64,000 nucleotides of DNA from Kitasatospora sp. MAA19 (GTDB lineage: Bacteria > Actinomycetota > Actinomycetes > Streptomycetales > Streptomycetaceae), in contig NZ_JARXYZ010000001.1 of NCBI RefSeq assembly GCF_029894125.1, positions 496,001 through 560,000 on the forward strand, in the 5' to 3' direction. The position numbers were made by a program, and so were the translations under genes. The notes under the pieces are model-generated. The model was not told the origin of the DNA. It did no database searches and was given only the letters and a program-made list of their open reading frames with translations. Below are positions 46,294 to 54,525 of the stretch, in pieces. How positions within the stretch are numbered: position 1 is the stretch's first letter; each line of letters starts with the position of its first letter.

Positions 46294-47160
46294 TCAGGCC
46301 TGCTCGGGCGCCTGTCGGGGGAGCCGCAGCAGCTCCTCCAGCACCGCCGCGACGCCGTCCTGCTCGTTGCTCACGGTGTGCAGCGGCACCGCCGCCAGCA
46401 CCTGCGGGTGCGCGTTGGCGACGGCGTACGCGGTGCCGGCCCAGTCCAGCATCTCCAGGTCGTTCGGCATGTCGCCGAAGGCCACCACCTCGCTCCGGTC
46501 GATCCCGTGCCCGGCGCACCAGTGGGCCAGCGTGCTGGCCTTGGTGACGCCGGGCGCGCTGATCTCCAGCAGCGGGATCGGCGCCGAGCGGGTGATCTCG
46601 GCCAGGTGCCCGGCCGCCTCCCGGGCCTCGCCCAGCAGCTTGTCCGGGTCGAGGTCCGGGTGCTTGGCCAGCAGCTTGAACAGGCCCCGTACCGGTCCGC
46701 CCGTCCCCAGCAGCTCCTCCGCCGGGCCGACCGGGTGGTCCTCCTCCTCGCCCCACATCGGCACCTCGTACCCGGGCTCGCGGGCGAACCCGGCCGGGTA
46801 CTCGAAGGCGAACGCGGTGCCGGGCAGCTTGGCGCGCAGCACCTCGATCACCGCCAGCGCGGTCTCCGCCGGCAGCGGGAACGACTCCAGCAGCTCACCG
46901 CGCCGCACGTCCACCACCGCGCCGCCGTTCGAGCAGATCGCCACCCCGTGGCCGCCGGTGTGCGCGCTCACCTGCTGCATCCAGCGCGGCGGACGCCCGG
47001 TGACGAACACCACCTGGACCCCGGCCGCCTCCGCGGCCGCCAGGGCCGCGGCGGTGCGTTCGCTGACGGTGCCGCCGGCGCACAGCAGGGTGCCGTCCAG
47101 GTCGGTGGCGATGAGGCGGGGGGCGGTACGGGCTTCGGTCACCGGTCCATCTTCGCCCAT
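46294..47160 (-). CDS. HAD-superfamily Cof-type phosphatase
   Basis: A 288-residue cap-domain HAD hydrolase: motif I IATDLDGTLL, motif II VVFVTGRP, a C2-type cap (about 85-200), motif III Lys in GVTKASTL, and motif IV GDMPNDLEML. These enzymes dephosphorylate sugar phosphates, nucleotides or cofactors such as FMN/PLP precursors. A related paralogue lies at 59412-60257. The ATG at 47160 is used, though a GTG six codons later is possible. Converges on the PstB-like gene, 28 bp apart. Confidence 0.92.
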   Translation of the reverse strand: MGEDGPVTEARTAPRLIATDLDGTLLCAGGTVSERTAAALAAAEAAGVQVVFVTGRPPRWMQQVSAHTGGHGVAICSNGGAVVDVRRGELLESFPLPAETALAVIEVLRAKLPGTAFAFEYPAGFAREPGYEVPMWGEEEDHPVGPAEELLGTGGPVRGLFKLLAKHPDLDPDKLLGEAREAAGHLAEITRSAPIPLLEISAPGVTKASTLAHWCAGHGIDRSEVVAFGDMPNDLEMLDWAGTAYAVANAHPQVLAAVPLHTVSNEQDGVAAVLEELLRLPRQAPEQA

Positions 47161-47327
47161 CGGTGCCGCGCCGGTCACCGGCGAGACAGGACCGCCCCGC
47201 CGACCCGTCGGGCGCCCGGCTTTCGGCCCCGGAGGCGCCGTTTCCGGCCGATTCGCCCGCTGCCCGGGGTGTCTCCCGGGGGTGGCGGGCAGGACTGTGC
47301 ACGGTCACCCCGTCGGCAGGAAGAGCC

Positions 47328-47531
47328 ATGCCCACTCGCCAGCTCCGAGACGAGCCTCCCCCGACCGTCCCGCCCGCCGCCCCCTCCCCGGACGCCTCCT
47401 CGGACGTCTCCCCGGCCGCCTCTCGCGAGCCGGTTCTGCTCGGCGACGTCCTCTTCCACACCCTCGCCGAGATCGCCCGCCGCGCCCCCGCCCCCAGCCT
47501 CCCGGCCCAGCGCACCCGCCCGCACCCGTGA
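47328..47531 (+). CDS. Possible small Pro/Ser-rich protein (67 aa)
   Basis: An ATG at 47328 with AGGAAGAG upstream opens 67 codons: a Pro/Ala/Ser-rich N-terminal half and a short helix-like segment (PVLLGDVLFHTLAEIARRAP). It sits between the divergent HAD gene and the convergent LLM gene. Codon bias is compatible with coding; no family recognised. Confidence 0.4.
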   Translation: MPTRQLRDEPPPTVPPAAPSPDASSDVSPAASREPVLLGDVLFHTLAEIARRAPAPSLPAQRTRPHP

Positions 47532-47562
47532 GGGCCCGGCCCGGCTTCCGGCGGCCGAACCC

Positions 47563-48450
47563 CTAGCCCAGCTGCGCGAGGCCCTCGGTGGCGATCTTCT
47601 CGAAGACGGCGAGGTCGTTCGCGAAGATCGAGTCCGGGACCGGCCAGTGGATCACCAGCTCGGTGATGCCCAGCTCCTGGTACGTGCCGGCCCAGTCGAC
47701 GAAGGCGTCCAGCGACTCCAGGGGCCTTTCCGCCGTCGAGCCCTGCAGCAGCACCTTCTCCAGCGTCGCCACGTCGCGGCCCTTCGCCTCGCAGGCCGCA
47801 GTGAGCTTCCCGATCTGCTGCGCGATGACGCCGGGCGCCTGCTCGACCGGCACGTCCGCCGGGCCCTTCGGGTCCCCGTACGTCACCCAGCCCTGCCCGT
47901 ACTCGGCCGCCAGCCGCAGCCCGCGCGGCCCGGTCGCGGCGACGTAGAACGGCACCCGGGGCGTCTGCACGCAGCCGGGGATGTTCCGCGCCTCGACCGC
48001 CGAGTAGTAGGCGCCCTCGTGGGTGGTGGTGTCATTGCGCAGCAGCTCGTCCAGCAGCGGCAGGAACTCGCCGAACCGGTCCGCCCGCTCCTTCGGCGAC
48101 CACGCCTCCTGCCCCAGCGCCGTCGCGTCGAAGCCCGTCCCGCCGGCCCCGATCCCCAGCGTGACCCGCCCGCCGGACACGTCGTCCAGCGTGATCAGGT
48201 CCTTCGCCAGCGTCACCGGGTGCCGGAAGTTCGGCGAGGTCACGAGGGTGCCCAAGCGCATACTCTGCGTAGCAGTCGCTGCGGCGGTCAGGGTAGGGAT
48301 CGCCCCGAACCACGCCTCGTCCCGAAACGACCGCCATGACAGGTGGTCATACGTGTACGCGGCATGGAACCCGAGCTCCTCGGCCCGCCGCCAGATCTTC
48401 TGTCCCTCGTTCCACCGGTGGATGGGGAGGATCACTGTGCTCAGACGCAT
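47563..48450 (-). CDS. LLM-class (luciferase-like) F420/flavin-dependent oxidoreductase
   Basis: A 295-residue TIM-barrel monooxygenase-type protein. Start MRLSTVILPI, the TYDHLSWR motif, RLGTLVTSPNFRHP and the SGGRVTLGIGAGG loop are typical of the F420-binding subgroup common in actinobacteria. The reaction cannot be assigned; relatives reduce or oxidise a wide range of small molecules with F420H2 or FMNH2. The HEPN/MNT pair lies upstream on the same strand, 64 bp away. The first 72 residues are duplicated in a truncated copy at 51354-51599. Confidence 0.92.
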   Translation of the reverse strand: MRLSTVILPIHRWNEGQKIWRRAEELGFHAAYTYDHLSWRSFRDEAWFGAIPTLTAAATATQSMRLGTLVTSPNFRHPVTLAKDLITLDDVSGGRVTLGIGAGGTGFDATALGQEAWSPKERADRFGEFLPLLDELLRNDTTTHEGAYYSAVEARNIPGCVQTPRVPFYVAATGPRGLRLAAEYGQGWVTYGDPKGPADVPVEQAPGVIAQQIGKLTAACEAKGRDVATLEKVLLQGSTAERPLESLDAFVDWAGTYQELGITELVIHWPVPDSIFANDLAVFEKIATEGLAQLG

Positions 48451-48514
48451 GTCTCCGACCCTACGGGAGCAATCGGCGCGACCCCTGATCGCCGGGGCAG
48501 GTTCTCCCCGAGGC

Positions 48515-48982
48515 TCAGTAACGGCTCATGTGCGGCATCGCCTTCTCGGCAAGATCGATGATCGCCTGCGCCTTCGGCAGATCGCCGCTCACCTCTTCGG
48601 GGGTGATGGCCGGGGCTTCGGCAGACCGGTATTCGCTCTCGTTGCGGCGGATTCGCATGCGGCTGAACGGTCGCAAGACTCCACCCAGCGGCGGGTCGAG
48701 CTGCGCCTTTACTGTCTCGTACACGGCGACATGGCCACCCCTACTCGTGGCACGGAGACCCTGGTTCATCAAGACCGCCGCAAGCGCCTTGCGTGCGGCG
48801 TCGTACGCAAGGCTGTACGCACCGACCGGGTCGACGTCGAGGAGCAGTTTCGCGGAGGCCAGGTGCTGCCGCGCCTGTGCCAACTCCGCCTGCGCGTGCT
48901 CCGCAGACGCCGGCACCTTCTCGACCTCACGTCGTTGGATCAGGTCGTCAACGGTCGCACGGCCCTGCTCCCAGCGGTTCAC
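48515..48982 (-). CDS. HEPN-domain protein of a toxin-antitoxin-like pair
   Basis: A 155-residue helical protein of the SAV_6107-type HEPN group: residues 28-120 carry AQAELAQARQHLASAKLLL, YSLAYDAARKALAAVLMNQG and a basic RMRIRRNESEYRS segment. Classical HEPN ribonucleases have Rx4-6H at the last position; here RRNESEY has Tyr instead of His, so activity is uncertain. The GTG at 48982 follows AAGGAG and overlaps the MNT gene by 4 nt. Genes of this kind are partners of MNT-type nucleotidyltransferases that adenylylate and neutralise them. Confidence 0.85.
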   Translation of the reverse strand: MNRWEQGRATVDDLIQRREVEKVPASAEHAQAELAQARQHLASAKLLLDVDPVGAYSLAYDAARKALAAVLMNQGLRATSRGGHVAVYETVKAQLDPPLGGVLRPFSRMRIRRNESEYRSAEAPAITPEEVSGDLPKAQAIIDLAEKAMPHMSRY

Positions 48983-49575
48983 GCGCCATTCTCCTTGTGC
49001 AGTGGTAGGCGGACCAACGGTCGCTCGCGGACCGAGGTGAGGAACGGTTCGTCGCTCTCCGAGGCCCATGCCTGCGAGGAGATGCGGTGGACGTTGACCT
49101 CTCGGTGCAGCTCCCGCGAGGCCTGCTCGGCGAGGTCGAAGAGCTCGTCCGGGTCAGGCTGCCCGACGACCAGGACATCGACATCTCCCGGGATCGGACC
49201 GGGCTCCCCCTCGTAACGGGCCGCCCACGAGCCGTAGATGTATGCCTCCTCGACTCCGTCGAGAGTCGAGAGGGCCAACGTGAGTCGAGAAACCGGCCCG
49301 TATGTCACGAGCAGCAGGTCACACAGCGGTCGATACAGCAGGGTGTCCGTTCGGGCACTGATGATCCGGGTGCGGCCGAGCCGCTTCCCTGTGAGGATCT
49401 CAGCGCCGATCAGCCTGTCCACTTCTCTGAGCACTGCCGTGTGTGAGACGTCCAGCGCCTTGGCCAGTTCGATGAGCGTCCAACTGCGCTCCGGGCTCAG
49501 CAGAGTGAGCGCCAACAGGTCCCCCTGCAGCTGAGACCGGAACAGGGGGAGCAGCGAGGGTGCAGAAGACTTCAT
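48979..49575 (-). CDS. Winged-helix + MNT nucleotidyltransferase (antitoxin-like)
   Basis: A 198-residue two-domain protein. Residues ~15-75 form a winged helix-turn-helix (SWTLIELAKALDVSHTAVLR, EVDRLIGAEILTGKRLGRTR) and ~80-185 a minimal nucleotidyltransferase with GSWAARYEGE...DVDVLVVG (Gly115-Ser116, Asp131-x-Asp133). This links DNA binding and the MNT fold in one antitoxin. I use the ATG at 49575, which lies within a 10-bp inverted repeat; an upstream in-frame ATG at 49617 would place that repeat inside the gene. Translationally coupled to the HEPN gene. Confidence 0.87.
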   Translation of the reverse strand: MKSSAPSLLPLFRSQLQGDLLALTLLSPERSWTLIELAKALDVSHTAVLREVDRLIGAEILTGKRLGRTRIISARTDTLLYRPLCDLLLVTYGPVSRLTLALSTLDGVEEAYIYGSWAARYEGEPGPIPGDVDVLVVGQPDPDELFDLAEQASRELHREVNVHRISSQAWASESDEPFLTSVRERPLVRLPLHKENGA

Positions 49576-49601
49576 TACGCGCAGAATATCATGCGCGTAA
49601 T
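49574..49601. promoter_or_regulatory. Probable autoregulatory operator over the MNT start
   Basis: Perfect inverted repeat ATTACGCGCA (49574-49583) / TGCGCGTAAT (49592-49601) with 8 bp between the arms. It covers the start codon of the wHTH-MNT gene, whose product has a DNA-binding domain. Confidence 0.7.
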
Positions 49602-49897
49602 GCATATAGCACCTCATGGTCAGATAGCGATCACGCTACGTAACGTCGCGGGGCTGGCACGCTCGCGCAGCGACCGGTCCCCCGCCCGGCTCCTCACGGG
49701 TCGCCGGCGAGATACGTCCTCCCGCACCTGCGCGAGTAACTGCTGCGGTCCCCAGTCTTCGCCCGAGGCTGCGGAACAGCCTCCGCACCGATCAACCCGA
49801 TCGAGCGTAGTACTCCCGATCCGCCGCCACCGTCCAGGGCGATGGCGATAGCCTGCCCCCGCAGTACACCGTCGTCTGTTCTCCGCGAAGGTCCGCC

Positions 49898-51271
49898 ATG
49901 TCACCCGTGTCCCGCAACCGCAGGTCGAACACCAAGAGGCAGCAGGGCAACAAGAAGCGTTCGGGCAACCCGGCGTCACCGAAGAACATCCCCACCCCGC
50001 GCGAGCGGCTGGACCTGTCGGGCCTCCACGCCGGCAGCCCCTTCGGGGATCCGTCCGGCCTGTCGTTCCTGCAGCGGCTCGCGGGCTCGGGGTCCGCACG
50101 ACTCGACTGGTTCGGACCGTCCATCGAAGGGCTCCTCGACGAGGCCGAGGTGTTGCTCGACGCCCAGGGCCCACGTCAGCTGGAGGACATGACAGCTCGC
50201 CTGCTGGGAGCACAGATCCACAAGGCCGTTCAGGACGAGCACTCCCTCTTCATCGGCGACTGGGTCGAGGAACTGATCGGCGTGGCGGAGCGACGGGCCC
50301 GGGAATGGCCGGTCGCCGGGGCGCCCGGCAGCCGGGCCGCCCACCTGCTCCTGCACGGCCTGACTTCGGTCGGCTCACCCGCGGTCGCGTACATGGCGGA
50401 TGCCGCACTATCCCGGCTGCACCCGGACGGGCACGGCACGGGCGCCGGGGGCGAGAACTGGCCGGACTGGCTCGGCTCGGCAGCGAAGCCGCTGATGACC
50501 GGTGACGTGTGGACGATGCGCGACGTGTACGGCTCACGGCTAGGCGTCATCGCGGCCACCAGCTATCCGGACGGCGCCGACCCGGCTGTCTACCTCTTCG
50601 ACATCGACGCCTGCGGCTTCGTCGTGCTCGCCGGAGGCGGCACCTTCGACGACGTGCAGCAGGCTGCCGCAGCCTGGCGCACCGCAGTCGGCGCGGCAGC
50701 CGCCGACTGCGTCCCGCAACCACTCGACAAGGCCCGCACGGAGGCGCTGCGCTGCCTCATCGAGGTGGACCTGAGTGAGATCACCATCCGCGGAACTGAG
50801 TCGCGGGCGGTGTGGGACGAGTGGTTCCGTGCCCTGCGGCGCATCCACGACCTGTCCAACGCCCTGCAGCGGCACGGCAGCTCACTGCCGACGCCCCTCA
50901 ACCTCTACCAGGACATCGACGTCACACCGACGGTGGATGCGTTCTCCGCCTGGCTGCGGCAGGAGCACGGCGAGGACCCCGATCCGGAGCCCGTGGACGC
51001 GCTGGTCGGCGAGTGGCTGGAGGGCGCCCTGCCCGACACCGCCGACTCGGTGTCACCGCATCGGATCGAGCACCAACTCGGCCTGATCAACGACTGGATG
51101 CCCGACCATCCGGCCACCATCGGGGCCAAGCGGCTGCTGCCGCACTGGGTGCGCTTCCTCGCGCAGCGGGCGAACATCCCCGACACTGCGGCCGCTGCCG
51201 CCCTCGAGACGCTGGCCACCGTGTCGGGGGGCGGCCAGCGGGCCGCCGAACACTGCCGCGACGTCCACTGA
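49898..51271 (+). CDS. Hypothetical protein (457 aa)
   Basis: No family recognised. The protein starts with a basic stretch (NRRSNTKRQQGNKKR) and is otherwise acidic and helix-rich, without membrane segments or a signal peptide. Coding is supported by uninterrupted high third-position GC. An internal stretch (YLFDIDACGFVVLAGGGTFD) is beta-like. The 322 bp upstream (49576-49897) contain the MNT operator and nothing else I can name. Start ATG at 49898; an earlier start is not apparent. It stands between the intact and the decayed copies of the LLM/HEPN/MNT block. Confidence 0.7.
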   Translation: MSPVSRNRRSNTKRQQGNKKRSGNPASPKNIPTPRERLDLSGLHAGSPFGDPSGLSFLQRLAGSGSARLDWFGPSIEGLLDEAEVLLDAQGPRQLEDMTARLLGAQIHKAVQDEHSLFIGDWVEELIGVAERRAREWPVAGAPGSRAAHLLLHGLTSVGSPAVAYMADAALSRLHPDGHGTGAGGENWPDWLGSAAKPLMTGDVWTMRDVYGSRLGVIAATSYPDGADPAVYLFDIDACGFVVLAGGGTFDDVQQAAAAWRTAVGAAAADCVPQPLDKARTEALRCLIEVDLSEITIRGTESRAVWDEWFRALRRIHDLSNALQRHGSSLPTPLNLYQDIDVTPTVDAFSAWLRQEHGEDPDPEPVDALVGEWLEGALPDTADSVSPHRIEHQLGLINDWMPDHPATIGAKRLLPHWVRFLAQRANIPDTAAAAALETLATVSGGGQRAAEHCRDVH

Positions 51272-51353
51272 TGCCGCTGCCGACACAGGGCGGGTCGAGC
51301 CGATCTGACGCCTTCATCGCGCCGCCTCGGCCCCTACGTCGCGTTCTCGCAGG

Positions 51354-51599
51354 TCAGGCCGTGATAGGTGAAAAAGGATTGACCGAGGTCACCAGCGTGC
51401 CCAGCCGGATCCGCTCGGTCGCTGCGGCCGCCGCGGTCAGCGTCGGCACGGCCCCGAACCACGGCTCGTCGCGGAAGGACCGCCAGGACAGGTGGTCATA
51501 GGTGTACGCGGCGTGGAACCCGAACTCCTCGGCCCGCCGCCAGATCTTCTGTCCCTCGCTCCACCGGTGGATGGGGAGGATCGCGGTACTCAAGCGCAT
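51354..51599 (-). pseudogene. 5' fragment of a second LLM oxidoreductase
   Basis: The 81-codon frame from the ATG at 51599 matches residues 1-72 of the LLM gene at 47563-48450 almost position by position (MRLSTAILPIHRW, YTYDHLSWRSFRDEPWFGAV, RIRLGTLVTS), then diverges into nine unrelated residues and a stop. Three quarters of the protein, including the remaining barrel, is absent. It is the remnant of a duplicated gene. Confidence 0.9.
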
Positions 51600-51679
51600 G
51601 CAACGACGATACGCGCGCATTTCGGCGCACCTTCGGACCGCCCGCGAGACGTCACGGGCAGGTCGGCTAGCGTGGCGCC

Positions 51680-51994
51680 ATGGGCACGTTGAGTAAACGG
51701 GAACTCGCCGCGCTGGTCGACGAGGCGACGGTCGATACCTACGACGAGTACGAGCAGATGACGGCTCTGTTCGCCGCCGTCGAGGAGAACCTGGCGGTGC
51801 CGTTCAGCACCGTGGTGCTGGGCGTCGAGGTGACCGTGCGCGGCGTCGACCTCTCGCGGGACGGCAGGATCGTCGCCCGGTGCACCCGCGAAGGATTCCG
51901 GCAGACGATCGGGCTACTGGACCTTCCACTGCCGGACCCGGCTCCGGACGGAGCGGAGTGGGTCGAGGCATATCGCCACTACTGGGCGCAGTGA
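51680..51994 (+). CDS. Small conserved-looking protein, unknown (104 aa)
   Basis: A 104-residue acidic protein of two parts: a helical ATVDTYDEYEQMTALFAAVEENL segment (positions ~15-37, quoted here as TYDEYEQMTALFAAVEEN) and a beta-rich region (TVVLGVEVTVRGVDLS ... IVARCTREGF ... LDLPLPDP). I recall similar actinobacterial proteins annotated as calcium-binding, but no EF-hand is visible. It is the first gene of a two-gene plus-strand cassette, 32 bp before the next gene, placed inside the decayed LLM/HEPN/MNT copy. Confidence 0.7.
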   Translation: MGTLSKRELAALVDEATVDTYDEYEQMTALFAAVEENLAVPFSTVVLGVEVTVRGVDLSRDGRIVARCTREGFRQTIGLLDLPLPDPAPDGAEWVEAYRHYWAQ

Positions 51995-52026
51995 GCGCCG
52001 GAACCTTCAAGACCGGGAGGGCTTTC

Positions 52027-53247
52027 ATGGCTGTCGTTGTACGGAACGAGGACGAGGCGCCGCTGCGACGCCTGATCGAGCGCAGCTCCGAGCTGAAGGG
52101 CGAACTCGTCGCCTTCGCTCAGGGCGCGCGCTTCGACCGGTGGTTGACGCCCCTCCTGCTGGAGGCAGCAGGGCCTCAGCGGCAGTTGGAGGAGGGCGAT
52201 GCGATCCGGATCACCGACAACTTCATCCTGCGGTACCGCCTGCCGGACGGTTCGACCGTGGTGGACCGGTTCGTCGTCGGACGCCGGGACTTGACCGAAG
52301 TCGATCGGGCGATGCTGCTCGGCTGGCGTGACCCGGTCGAGGGCATCTTCGAGATCCAACGCAAGGACGGCGACGCCGTCGTCCTGCTGAACCTGGTCGA
52401 CGACCTCGAGTACCGCACCTACTCGAACGTCGGGCGGGCGGCCTTCCGCGGAGTGTCCAAGGGAGGATTCCTCCTCGCGTGCCTGGTACCCGTCCACTCG
52501 GCCGACGGGGCATGGCTGGTCTCCGGAATGATGTCGCACTACCCGAAGTCCAGCGCCACCGAGATCGCCCAGGCCGCGCTCCAACTGGCCACCAGCCACC
52601 CCTCATTGGTCTTCCGCAACCCCGCGAAGATCGAGCAGGGATGGCGCTCGATGCGGGAGGACCGGGCCGCGTTCATCGAGTTCTGCGGCAGCGACGAACT
52701 GGTCCTTCCCCCTGCCGAAGCCGAGGACCGGCTCAACGCCTACTACCGGCACAGGCAGGAAGCCGCCGTCGCCGAGCATCCCGACCGAATCCGGGGCAGG
52801 CGGCTCCCCGGTCTGGCCTTCCCGGCCTTCGAACTGCCGCCAGAACTCGCGGACTCGGACTCCGTCGGCGTCATCTACGACGAGGTCGACGGGCTCAACT
52901 TCTACGCCGACTACGGAATGCTGCGCGACCTCTTCGCTGACCCGGCCCTCGCGGGCCGCAGGCAGCACCAGGACCTGCTGCGCGTGTACCTGCGTGAGGA
53001 GTCGATCGCGCCACTGCCGATCCGCCGGCTGGCCGCCGCTCACCCGGAAACGGTCGACGCGGTGTTCCGGAAGCTGCTGCGCAAGCCCGGATTCACCTGG
53101 ACCGAGCACGGCGAGGAACTGCTGCGCCGACGCAAGCCCTGGTACTACGCCCAGGAGCCCCGTCCCGGCGTCTCCGTGATCGGCGAGCGCCTCAGCGAAC
53201 TCGCCGCCGGCGGCCGCCGGCCGAAACTCTCCAGGGCGCGCTCGTAG
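52027..53247 (+). CDS. Hypothetical protein of the inserted cassette (406 aa)
   Basis: A 406-residue soluble protein without recognised domain. The N-terminal third is helix/strand mixed with DRFVVGRRDLTEVDRAMLLG and GIFEIQRKDGDAVVLLNLVD; the middle has a hydrophobic GGFLLACLVPVHSADGAWLV stretch; the last third has repeated Arg/Pro-rich helices (LRVYLREESIAPLPIRRLAA, RRRKPWYYAQ). ATG at 52027 follows GGGAGGGC. Its 3' end overlaps the MNT/HEPN fusion remnant by 7 bp. Function unknown. Confidence 0.68.
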   Translation: MAVVVRNEDEAPLRRLIERSSELKGELVAFAQGARFDRWLTPLLLEAAGPQRQLEEGDAIRITDNFILRYRLPDGSTVVDRFVVGRRDLTEVDRAMLLGWRDPVEGIFEIQRKDGDAVVLLNLVDDLEYRTYSNVGRAAFRGVSKGGFLLACLVPVHSADGAWLVSGMMSHYPKSSATEIAQAALQLATSHPSLVFRNPAKIEQGWRSMREDRAAFIEFCGSDELVLPPAEAEDRLNAYYRHRQEAAVAEHPDRIRGRRLPGLAFPAFELPPELADSDSVGVIYDEVDGLNFYADYGMLRDLFADPALAGRRQHQDLLRVYLREESIAPLPIRRLAAAHPETVDAVFRKLLRKPGFTWTEHGEELLRRRKPWYYAQEPRPGVSVIGERLSELAAGGRRPKLSRARS

Positions 53248-53441
53248 ACCGCGACATGGCCACCCCTGCTCGTGGCGCGAAGTCCCTGGTTCATCAAGAC
53301 CGCCGCAAGCGCCTTGCGCGCAGCGTCGTACGCAAGGCTGTACGCACCATCCACGGTGGACAGCAGTGCACTCAGCCGAGGCATCGGCCCGTATGTCACC
53401 AGCAGCAGGTCGCACAGTGGCCGATACAGAACGGTGTCGGC
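53241..53441 (-). pseudogene. In-frame MNT/HEPN fusion remnant
   Basis: The minus-strand frame encodes a piece equivalent to MNT residues ~76-106 (TVLYRPLCDLLLVTYG, then ALLSTVD) joined without a frame break to a piece equivalent to HEPN residues ~54-89 (GAYSLAYDAARKALAAVLMN, then RATSRGGHVAVYE) of the genes at 48979-49575 and 48515-48982. Everything in between is deleted, including the MNT catalytic Gly-Ser and Asp residues and the HEPN start. This is the second half of the decayed duplicate block. Confidence 0.88.
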
Positions 53442-53562
53442 AAGTGGGGTCCGGATGTGCCGACCCCTAGGGGAGAGCCGCGGCGGCGTCATACCGCAGC
53501 AGCAGACGGGCTCGTCATTCCAGCTCATGGCCCTTGCCCCGTAAGCCCGTTACGTTGAGTGG

Positions 53563-54525
53563 GTGTCCACAGCTGTCATCAAGACGGACGGCCTCACCAA
53601 GAGGTTCCCCCGGGTCACCGCCCTCGACCAGCTCACCGTCGAGGTGCAGCCCGGGGTGGTCGGGCTGGTCGGGTCCAACGGGGCGGGCAAGTCCACCCTC
53701 ATCAAGATCCTGCTCGGCCTCGCCCCGGCGACGGCCGGCCGCGGCGAGGTCCTCGGCCTCGACGTCGCCACCAGGGGCCCGGAGATCCGTGAACGGGTCG
53801 GCTACATGCCCGAACACGACTGCCTGCCACCGGACGTCTCCGCCACCGAGTTCGTGGTGCACATGGCACGGATGGCGGGGCTGCCCGCCACCGCCGCCCG
53901 CGAGCGCACCGCGGACACCCTGCGGCACGTCGGCCTGTACGAGGAGCGGTACCGGCCGATGGGCGGGTACTCGACCGGCATGAAGCAGCGGGTCAAGCTC
54001 GCCCAGGCGCTGGTACACGACCCGAAGCTGGTGCTGCTGGACGAGCCGACCAACGGCCTCGACCCGGCCGGCCGGGACGAGATGCTGGGGCTGATCCGCC
54101 GGGTCCACTCCGACTTCGGGATCTCGGTGCTGGTCACCACCCACCTGCTCGGCGAACTGGAGCGCACCTGCGACCACTTGGTCGTCATCGACGGCGGCAA
54201 GCTGCTGCGCTCCTCCTCCACCGCCTCCTTCACCGAGGCGACCGCCGTCCTCGCGGTCGAGGTCACCGACCACCCGGAGGATCTCGCGCTCGAACCCGGC
54301 GACGCCGTCCGCGAACGGCTGGCCGCCGCCGGGCTGTCCGTCCAGCCGGAGGGTTCGCACCTGCTGCTGGTCCGGCTGGCCGGCGACGACACCTACGACA
54401 CCATCCGCGACACCGTCGCCGGCCTGGGCCTCGGTCTGGTGCGGCTGGAGCAGCGCCGCCACCGGGTCGCCGAACTCTTCACCGACGAGAGCAGGGGAGG
54501 GACGGACGATGTCGCTGCCTCCTGA
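53563..54525 (+). CDS. ABC-2 type transporter ATP-binding protein
   Basis: A 320-residue ATPase with Walker A GSNGAGKST, signature YSTGMKQRVKLAQAL, Walker B LVLLDEPTNGLDP and H-loop TTHLLGELE, plus a C-terminal extension of ~90 residues typical of ABC-2 exporters. The following permease overlaps by 17 nt. GTG start at 53563 with a weak ribosome-binding site. Substrate unknown; drug or lipid export is common for the class. Confidence 0.93.
   Translation: MSTAVIKTDGLTKRFPRVTALDQLTVEVQPGVVGLVGSNGAGKSTLIKILLGLAPATAGRGEVLGLDVATRGPEIRERVGYMPEHDCLPPDVSATEFVVHMARMAGLPATAARERTADTLRHVGLYEERYRPMGGYSTGMKQRVKLAQALVHDPKLVLLDEPTNGLDPAGRDEMLGLIRRVHSDFGISVLVTTHLLGELERTCDHLVVIDGGKLLRSSSTASFTEATAVLAVEVTDHPEDLALEPGDAVRERLAAAGLSVQPEGSHLLLVRLAGDDTYDTIRDTVAGLGLGLVRLEQRRHRVAELFTDESRGGTDDVAAS

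Noticed and set aside
53530..53562. Leaderless promoter (TTGCCC/TACGTT) for the first ABC ATPase
   Set aside because: The spacer between the two hexamers is only 11 bp, too short for a sigma-70-type promoter.
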